Source: Dasypus novemcinctus
Lineage: Eukaryota > Chordata > Mammalia > Cingulata > Dasypodidae
Assembly (NCBI RefSeq): GCF_030445035.2
Contig: NC_080677.1
Location: forward strand, 31,967,329-32,031,328
Length of the DNA stretch: 64,000 nt
Reading direction: 5' to 3'
In this document: positions 57,850 to 64,000 of the stretch, piece by piece
How the letters are laid out: each line of letters begins with the position of its first letter
How positions within the stretch are numbered: position 1 is the first letter of the stretch
Notes under the pieces: model-generated
Seen by the model: only the letters and a program-made list of their open reading frames with translations
Database searches by the model: none
What the model was told of the DNA's origin: nothing
Position numbers and translations under genes: made by a program

Positions 57850-58910
57850 CCTCAACTGCACGGTTCCCCGAGCCCTCGGCGCCAGAAGACCAAGCGGACG
57901 CGCGGACCGGTGCAGCGGTGCAGCCCCCGCGTCTCTGGCTCGGAGAAGTTACTCCAGACCCCAGCGGGCAGCGAGGAGGAAGGGGCTTCTCCACGGGGAG
58001 GGGGAAGTGAGAACGCCGACAGTGAGGATGCAGGGAGAGGAGGATCCCGGGTAAAACGAACGCCCTCCCGGGCCCTGCGGATCCCAGGCAAACCGCGGGG
58101 GAAGCTGCCGCGACGGTTGGCGGTTTCGAGTCGGAAGGCACTAAAGCTCTTCGGAAGTGACCATGGATGCGAGCGTGTAATCAAGTCACCGTGCAAATCG
58201 GGCAAGCCACCAGGCCGGCACATCCACGACTGCGAACTCTGGCCCTAAAGGGAATCCGGCCAGGGTCGGAGGCAGAGGTGGTTCCCAGAACAAACCGGTG
58301 AGGGGAGAGGGGCGAGTGGCGAAGAAGGGGGCGTCAAGGCGAACCTCGAGGAGAAGAGACCCCAAGACCAAGGGCCACGCAGCGACGGGCTCCCACCCCG
58401 CCACCCCCAGCTCGGGGCATTCCTCACCCTGGTAGTGGTGGGGGGAGGAAGGGGGGTGCGCTTTCTCGCCGCCCCCGGCGCCGCTGGAGGGCCAGGACCC
58501 AGCAGCTGAGCGCAAGCGAGCGGGATGGGGGCGCACCCCGGCCTCGCAGCGCGCCCGGGAGGCCCCCCAGCCAACATGAGTTACGCCGCCGATTACGTGC
58601 TTTCGGTGAGAACACCGAGTGACGATCTGTTGCTTCCCTTGAGGTGGCTACAAAGAAAGGAAGCCGGGGAGGGAGGAAAGGGGGGGAAAAAAAAAAAGGG
58701 AAAGGAAAAAAAAAAATCCGGACTAGCTTGCAGCTTGTCAATTTCAACATCGGGTCACATGACCAGCACCTCCCTGCTAAGGATGGGGATAGATTTCCAC
58801 GTCAGCTTACGTCTCCAAATTTCTACTTCACGGATCCGCTTCAAAGAGGCAGCTGCAGTGGAGAATCATGTTAAGCTCGGCTACTGCGGAGAGCCCAAGG
58901 TAGCCCAATG
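57850..58910 (+). promoter_or_regulatory. HOXA11: HOXA11 promoter and leader region
   Basis: CpG-rich at 57850-58600, then a polypurine tract (about 58646-58718) and a leader-like segment. GGTCACATGACC at about 58753-58764 is E-box-like. A short upstream frame (58868-58903, 11 codons) ends four bases before the pair of ATGs at 58908/58911. The start site is not visible; human HOXA11 begins within about 100 bases of the ATG as remembered. Confidence 0.5.
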
Positions 58911-61248
58911 ATGGATTTTGATGAGCGTGGTCCCTGCTCCTCTAACATGTATTTGCCAAGTTGTACTTACTACGTCTCGGGTCCAGATTTCTCCAGCCTC
59001 CCTTCTTTTCTGCCCCAGACCCCGTCTTCGCGCCCAGTGACATACTCTTACTCCTCCAACCTGCCCCAAGTCCAACCCGTGCGCGAAGTGACCTTCAGAG
59101 AGTACGCCATTGAGCCTGCCACTAAATGGCACACCCGCGGCAATCTGGCCCACTGCTACTCCGCGGAGGAGCTTGTGCACAGAGACTGCTTGCAGGCGCC
59201 CAGCGCGGCCGGCGTGCCTGGCGACGTGCTGGCCAAGAGCTCGGCCAACGTCTACCACCACCCCACCCCCGCCGTCTCGTCCAATTTCTATAGCACGGTG
59301 GGCAGGAACGGCGTCCTGCCACAGGCTTTCGACCAGTTTTTCGAGACGGCCTACGGCACCCCGGAAAACCTCGCCTCCTCCGACTACCCCGGGGACAAGA
59401 GCGCCGAGAAGGGGCCCCCGGCGGCCGCGGCGACCTCCGCGGCGGCGGCGGCCGCAGGCGCACCGGCAACTTCAAGTTCGGACGGCGGCGGCGGCAGCGG
59501 CGGCGGCGGCTGCCGAGAGGCTGCGGCGGCGGCGGCGGAGAAGGAGCGGCGGCGGCGCCCCGAGAGCAGCAGCAGCCCGGAGTCGTCTTCCGGCCACACT
59601 GAGGACAAGGCCGGCGGCTCCAGTACGTATAAAGGCAGCGCCCTGCGCTTTATGAAAGGGGAGTTGGAAATCTAGCGCAGCACCGCTGTTAAATTTTTAT
59701 ATGCTGTTTTATAAGCATATAAGGTTTATGAAGGGCCTTTAGGTTTCCCCCAACAAAACTTTGTTATAAAAGGCGGGATCACGTGGCGAGTGCTGAAATT
59801 GGCCGTGAAATACCCACCGGCCAAGGCATGCCTGGAAAAAAAAAACTCCCTTTTTCCCTTTTTTCCCTTCTCAGCTCCCAAGCCCGGCAGCTCGACCCCG
59901 CTAGGGGCCAGCTCGGCGCAGGGGAGCCGGAGGTGGGCGCCTGTAAATTCCCCCTGCTAGGGCTCCGGGAGTCTTTGATAGCGAGGTAATCCGGAGATTT
60001 TTATAAAAGCCATGTGTTGCGCCGGGACTCCAGTCCCGGCCAGGATTCAAAGACTTCCCTGTTTAACGATGGCGCTCGGAGCGTGTGTTTAACAGATAAG
60101 TAGCCCGCTTAGCTCAAGCAATATATTAAAAGAAACAAATTAACCGAAAGTTGGCCTTTTTGTCCAAAGGAAGCCATTTTCCTCCAGCGCGGTGGCAATT
60201 ACATGCCGCCTTCTGTCCAACTGCATGTTACTCACAATTGTTATTCAATCTGTCAAAAGCGGATTTTAAAAACGTCTCGGGGACTTTTTTTTTTTTTTAA
60301 GGGGCGAGCAAGCCAAGCCTGGCCGCAGCCTTGGGAAGCCCCCCTTTCCTCTCCCCTCTCTAAACCAGTGTCTCTGCCCTGCCGGGAGGCTGTAGCCGAG
60401 GAGCTCGGGGAAGGCCCAGGCTCGGGGGCTGCCGCCGCCTCCTCCCCACCTCCCGGGAGCCCGAGGCTGGCTGCGGAGGCAGGGGCTGCTGATCAGGGCT
60501 CAGGCTCGCCGCCGACAAAGACCCCGCAGCCGCCCCAGATGTTACCAAGGGCCAAGTCATGGCCGCAGCCGGGACACACTGGGGCTGGAGCCGCCTTTAC
60601 TGCCCCTGAACGGGCCGCCCAGGTGCTGGAAGGTGAAATTTCCGCGGGCCCCTGTTTGTTTAGTCTGGCGGGTGAGGAGGCAGCCGGCAAGCTCCCCCGG
60701 GCGCCTTTGAAAGCGGCTTCAGCGGCGCAAGCTAGCCTGTTGCGGGGGGCAGCCCTCCTTTTTGCTCTGGGGGCAGCGGCAGCAGCTTCCCCGGGGGGCC
60801 CCTCTAGGGAGCTGGCTTGTATCTGGGGCTGCGCCTCGCCTGCAGCCTGTCCCCAGCCTGCAGCAGGAGCCTGAGGGAGAGCAGGGGCCTGGAAAGACCT
60901 CGAGGGGGCTTGGGCAGGGCGTCCAGTCCCTTGGGCCAGCCCTTCTCCCTAACTCGGGTCCTGGGATTGCAGCCCCCACGGCGGACTCATCCCCTGCTAC
61001 TTTCTCCCTCCACAGGTGGCCAACGCACCCGCAAAAAACGCTGCCCCTACACCAAGTACCAGATCCGCGAGCTGGAGCGCGAGTTCTTCTTCAGCGTCTA
61101 CATAAACAAAGAGAAGCGCCTTCAGTTGTCCCGCATGCTCAACCTCACTGACCGCCAAGTCAAAATCTGGTTTCAGAACAGAAGAATGAAGGAAAAAAAG
61201 ATTAACAGAGACCGTTTACAATACTATTCGGCCAACCCGCTCCTCTAA
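58911..61248 (+). CDS. HOXA11: HOXA11 homeobox transcription factor (two exons)
   Basis: HOXA11 is a nuclear transcription factor for zeugopod, kidney and uterine development, with a role in decidual prolactin control with FOXO1. Exon 1 is 58911-59622 (donor GTACGT) and exon 2 is 61016-61248 (acceptor CCACAG); the junction splits Ser238 in phase 1. The 314-residue product starts [20 protein letters not shown]. An ATG three bases earlier (58908) is in frame and would add one Met. The N-terminal and middle regions are intact. Residues 171-210 form an Ala/Gly-rich variable region. The homeodomain ([20 protein letters not shown] to [11 protein letters not shown], about residues 240-300) is in exon 2, followed by [15 protein letters not shown]. 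Compared with remembered human sequence I note V43 for M and T75 for P, and one extra residue overall. No defect is seen. Confidence 0.97.
59623..61015 (+). other. HOXA11: HOXA11 intron
   Basis: A 1393-base intron with GT donor at 59623 and AG acceptor at 61014-61015. The first 400 bases hold the site cluster described separately. A polypyrimidine/T run is at about 60286-60298. A Gly/Ala-rich frame across 60203-60874 is compositional and intronic. Confidence 0.9.
59640..60010. promoter_or_regulatory. HOXA11: Intronic cluster of TTTATRA sites, candidate HOX13-responsive enhancer
   Basis: TTTATGA occurs at 59649-59655 and 59725-59731, TTTATAA at 59708-59714 and 60000-60006, and its complement at 59764-59770. 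TTTATGA is the reverse of TCATAAA, a HOX13/CDX-type site. A CACGTG E-box lies at about 59781-59786. In mouse the Hoxa11 intron holds an enhancer that HOX13 proteins activate to drive antisense transcription and exclude Hoxa11 from the digits. The match of position and motif supports the same role here; function is inferred. Confidence 0.6.
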
Positions 61249-62545
61249 AGCCCCAGCGGGCTGGGATTGGGTTGGGGGCTTCATACACATGGGATTATAT
61301 GCAGATTTTGCCCTTGACAAGGTCAAGCCACATGGTGACTTTTGAAGAGAGGAGGTGTGCAAGAGAGAGGAGGCTAAATGGAGACAGCCCCGCAGGAGGC
61401 AGCCTGGGACTCTCTTGGGCATAGGTGATTAAGATTCCTAATAATAAATGGATTTGGAGAGTAGTGTATCAACTGGAATGAATGGTCTGGGAACCCCAGT
61501 GGTTTACTCCTGGAGTCCCGGAGTCGCGGAGTCGCCGGAGCTTTGGGCTGGGTGTGGTCTCCACCTAGGACTGGGCCCCTGCTAGGTCCCCCAGAGGCCG
61601 ATCAGCGCCCAGGCCCCTCCACACCGAGCCTGCCCACCTCCAGATCTCCTGTGTCAGGAGGCTGCACACCCTCCCAACCCAGTTCAGCTCCCAGACAGGG
61701 ACAGGAGGAAGGGGGAGGATTCCGAGATGCCCAAAGGGGGGATGCGGAATGGCAAGCAAGGTTATTTTCCAAAGCCAAGGTGAAAGGTGGTTGGACCAAT
61801 GAGGTGGATACGAGGTGGGAGAGGCCTGCAGAGCCCTGAAGAAAGAAATCTACTAGTCCAGGTGGCCTCAGCGGTCCTTCACTCCTCTAGGCTGCCCACG
61901 GCACTATCCCAGGCCTGAGCTCCTAGTGCCTGTCTCCTGCAGGGCACCTGGCTTTTCTTCCTACCGATCCGGGGTCTTCACCCTGGCCTGCCACACAGGC
62001 CCGAAGTTTATCCCAAGGCGGACCCAATCCCCTGAGGTGGAAGACACTGAAAAGCCAAGAGGCCCAGGCGACCGGTCCCACACTCTCTGCAGGAAATGTC
62101 TGCGGAGGACGGAGAGCGGCAGCTTGGCAAAGCCTCCACCACACTTAATTGAAACTTGGATTTGCTTTAGCATCTGGCAGCGAAGCAGAGGGCCTGACCA
62201 GTGGGTCCCCCAAAACACCCGGTTCCAGCGCCATGCTCTACCGTCCACAGCCCCAGAACTGCACTTGGAAGCTTCAGGCAACCTTCCAAGAGCCCGAGAG
62301 TGGTTTGGAATTATTTTAAAAGATAAATATTATATTATATATATATTTCCCTGCAGGAACCAAAGCGAATTTTTTAAAAAAATGCAATGTAGTGGACAAA
62401 GATGATGAAGAAATTATTTAAAGGCTCTATCTGTTTACAGTGTTCCACGGTTAAACTCACTCACTGCTAAGAATGTTTGAATGTACGCTTCATACAGGGA
62501 TGGTGTTCAAAAGACTTGTAAATAAAGGAACCATAATCTATTTTG
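61249..62545 (+). other. HOXA11: HOXA11 3' untranslated region
   Basis: From the TAA stop to a likely cleavage site about 20 bases after AATAAA at 62521-62526. About 1.3 kb, matching the remembered length. An earlier AATAAA at about 61444-61449 could give a short form. No repeats are seen. Confidence 0.65.
62517..62526 (+). terminator. HOXA11: HOXA11 poly(A) signal with overlapping TGTAAATA
   Basis: AATAAA lies at 62521-62526, preceded by TGTA; TGTAAATA at 62517-62524 fits the CFIm and Pumilio motifs. A long T run follows at about 62551-62569 and would serve as a U-rich downstream element. Confidence 0.75.
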
Positions 62546-62569
62546 TTTGATTTTTTTTTTTTTTTTTTT

Positions 62570-63760
62570 ACCATTAGTTGATTCCCTTTGGGGCTGTTGG
62601 AGAGGGTGGGAAGGAAGTTGGGAATGACCTTTTTAATCTCTTGCAATGTTTGGGAAGTGTTAGGGGGGTGCTCAGAGGGAGTTTGGACTGCCAGGGTTGG
62701 GGACCTTCACTGGGAAAGCCAAGCACCTTCCCATCAAATCTTCTCTGCCTCCCTAAGAACTGTCCTGTGGCTCTGTTTGTAATGGGAGAGTTGGCTGGTC
62801 CTCGGCCCTCACCCACCATGTGTGTTGTAGCATGTATACAAGCAACAGGGCACAAGAAAAATAAAGACGGTGGAAACTTGAGTATCAGGTCTTGGTGTGA
62901 CATTCCTCTCTCTGCTTGCTTTTTACTGCCAAATGTCTGCCCCCCACCCCCAGCACCTCCCACCGGTTGAGGGGCAAGGTACCAAGCCCCTGTGGGGGTG
63001 GGGAAGCGACTGAGTGGGGGTTTCGCTTCAACAGAAGCCAGACTTAGGAGGCCAAGGTGGTTGGCCACGTCCTGGTGGGAAGCGGGGTCCCAGGGCAGCG
63101 TATCCTGGGACCTGGGACAAGAGGCTCCATCCACTCAGACTGACCCAGGCCAGGGAGAAGGCCTGGGGCCTGAGGAGACCTGTGGGCCTGATCCCTTGCT
63201 GGACTCGCCCATCTCAGAACTCGGAGGCCCGTAGTGGATCTGTCCCGAGGTACCCTGGGCTCTCCTTCAGCAAGAGGTCTGGGTGCCAGGGCAGAGCAGA
63301 CTCACCGGGAGCATGTAAGGGTTGCTTTCTCCCCAGCTCTCCTTTGAGGGCGTCTTTCTCCTTTGGGGAGAGAAAGATGCCAGTTTCCTCTTTGTTCGCT
63401 GCCTTTGAACTTCTGCCTTAAATTTGGACATCACCCATAACCTTGAGGGGTAGGGCAGAAAGGCCAGAGCCTTTTGTTGCCCACCCCACCCCCACCCCAC
63501 TCTCTTCCCCAGCCACCCAGGCAGAAAGGGCTGCATTTGCAGAGAGGCCCCAGACCCCAGACCCTGCTCTGTTTATTTGTTTGTGTGTTTGTCTTACTGG
63601 CGCGACTGGAGAAAACGAGCTGAAAGGGGAGTGGGACAGACCCCGAGATGAATGTCTAGGTTGATAGATCCACAGAGACCGAACAAGGGCCCTCCCGGGG
63701 ACTAGGAAGGGGGCGGGCAGGGAAGTCCCGGGTTTAGGGAAAGACTTCCTTTGGGATGGT
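62570..63760. other. HOXA11-HOXA10 spacer, nothing recognised
   Basis: Unique sequence with an extra AATAAA at about 62859-62864 and no gene. CpG content is modest. Frames on both strands are random. Confidence 0.4.
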
Positions 63761-63769
63761 TAAAGATTA

Positions 63770-64000
63770 ACCAAAGTCTTGTAAGTTGCTGGAGAGTCTA
63801 GCCAGAAGGACTGCTCGCGGGCGGGCGGCAAGCGGACGCGGGTTTGATTTCCGAGCCCTATAAAAGTCCATCCTCCGATGGCTGTGACAATGTGGTCGTA
63901 AACCCGTCCGGGGCCCGCCAATTTGCATATTTGGAATGCGCCGCTATAAACCCGCCTGGGGTTTTGCAGCAATTTCTTAGATGTAAAAATGAGATCTCAA
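63770..64000 (+). promoter_or_regulatory. Promoter-like sequence, possibly the distal HOXA10 promoter
   Basis: TATAAAAG lies at 63859-63866, the posterior-HOX site GTCGTAAA at 63895-63902, CCAAT at 63918-63922, the octamer ATTTGCAT at 63921-63928 and a second TATAAA at 63945-63950. The spacing of octamer and second TATA (about 17 bases between them) is promoter-like. In other mammals the long HOXA10 transcript starts about 1-2 kb past HOXA11. The link to HOXA10 is inferred because the gene lies off the right edge. Confidence 0.5.

Larger units (their letters stand above)
54800..58800 (-). ncRNA. HOXA11-AS: Expected location of HOXA11-AS lncRNA (synteny only)
   Basis: In human and mouse an antisense RNA starts at or near the HOXA11 5' end and runs away from it. 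The equivalent here is the minus strand upstream of 58900. Exons and ends cannot be read from the sequence, so this is a positional expectation only. Confidence 0.25.

Noticed and set aside
45948-58910. A vestigial HOXA12 gene between HOXA13 and HOXA11
   Set aside because: No homeobox-like sequence (such as WFQNRR) is present in any frame in this spacer; mammals are known to lack HOXA12.
60203-60874. 223-codon frame in the HOXA11 intron
   Set aside because: Intronic, Ala/Gly/Pro-rich composition and no conservation signal; the homeobox exon follows in the expected phase without it.
1-64000. CRISPR arrays, bacterial operons, phage or plasmid features
   Set aside because: The window is vertebrate nuclear DNA with spliced HOX genes and retroposons; no regular spaced repeats are present.

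Overview
This window is mammalian genomic DNA covering the 5' end of a HOXA cluster, most likely from an armadillo (Dasypus). Gene identity and order (EVX1 on the minus strand, then HOXA13 and HOXA11 on the plus strand) are read directly from the encoded proteins. The armadillo call rests on four tRNA-headed SINEs that match the DAS-SINE family described from the nine-banded armadillo. Their family assignment is from memory, not from a database search.

Layout: 1-2401 holds the first two coding exons of EVX1 (minus strand); the third exon lies off the left edge. A spacer of about 41.6 kb follows up to HOXA13. Its left part (about 7-28 kb) holds ancient MIR, L1 and hAT elements (MER20, MER5A and one unassigned hAT) plus the four young SINEs, and is punctuated by CpG-rich islands at about 6.1-6.8, 9.0-10.5, 18.5-19.1 and 23.4-23.6 kb. 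From about 28 kb to the right edge I see only one possible L1 scrap and simple repeats. This is the usual HOX signature of transposon exclusion. It is accompanied by non-coding stretches rich in homeodomain-type AT motifs and by more CpG islands.

HOXA13 has two exons (44056-44980 and 45703-45947; 389 aa) with three long polyalanine tracts of 14, 12 and 19 residues. The HOXA13-HOXA11 spacer of about 11-13 kb holds a CTCF-like site next to paired TGACCTTGAC motifs, a long AAAG microsatellite, a CpG island at about 50.8-52.4 kb and several candidate conserved elements. HOXA11 has two exons (58911-59622 and 61016-61248; 314 aa). Its intron begins with a cluster of TTTATRA sites, where a HOX13-responsive enhancer is known in mouse. 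The last 250 bases look like a core promoter and may be the distal HOXA10 promoter.

How the genes work together: EVX1, HOXA13 and HOXA11 are homeodomain transcription factors controlled by shared long-range regulation. HOXA13 patterns the autopod, hindgut and urogenital region. HOXA11 patterns the zeugopod, kidney and uterus. HOX13 proteins repress HOXA11 in the distal limb, partly through the HOXA11 intron. I found no undescribed protein-coding system. The points most worth checking are regulatory and evolutionary: the HOXA11 intron site cluster, an identical 13-base poly(A) context shared by HOXA13 and HOXA11, the end-of-window promoter, the CTCF/TGACCTTGAC cluster, the MER20 copy and the nested transposon insertions.
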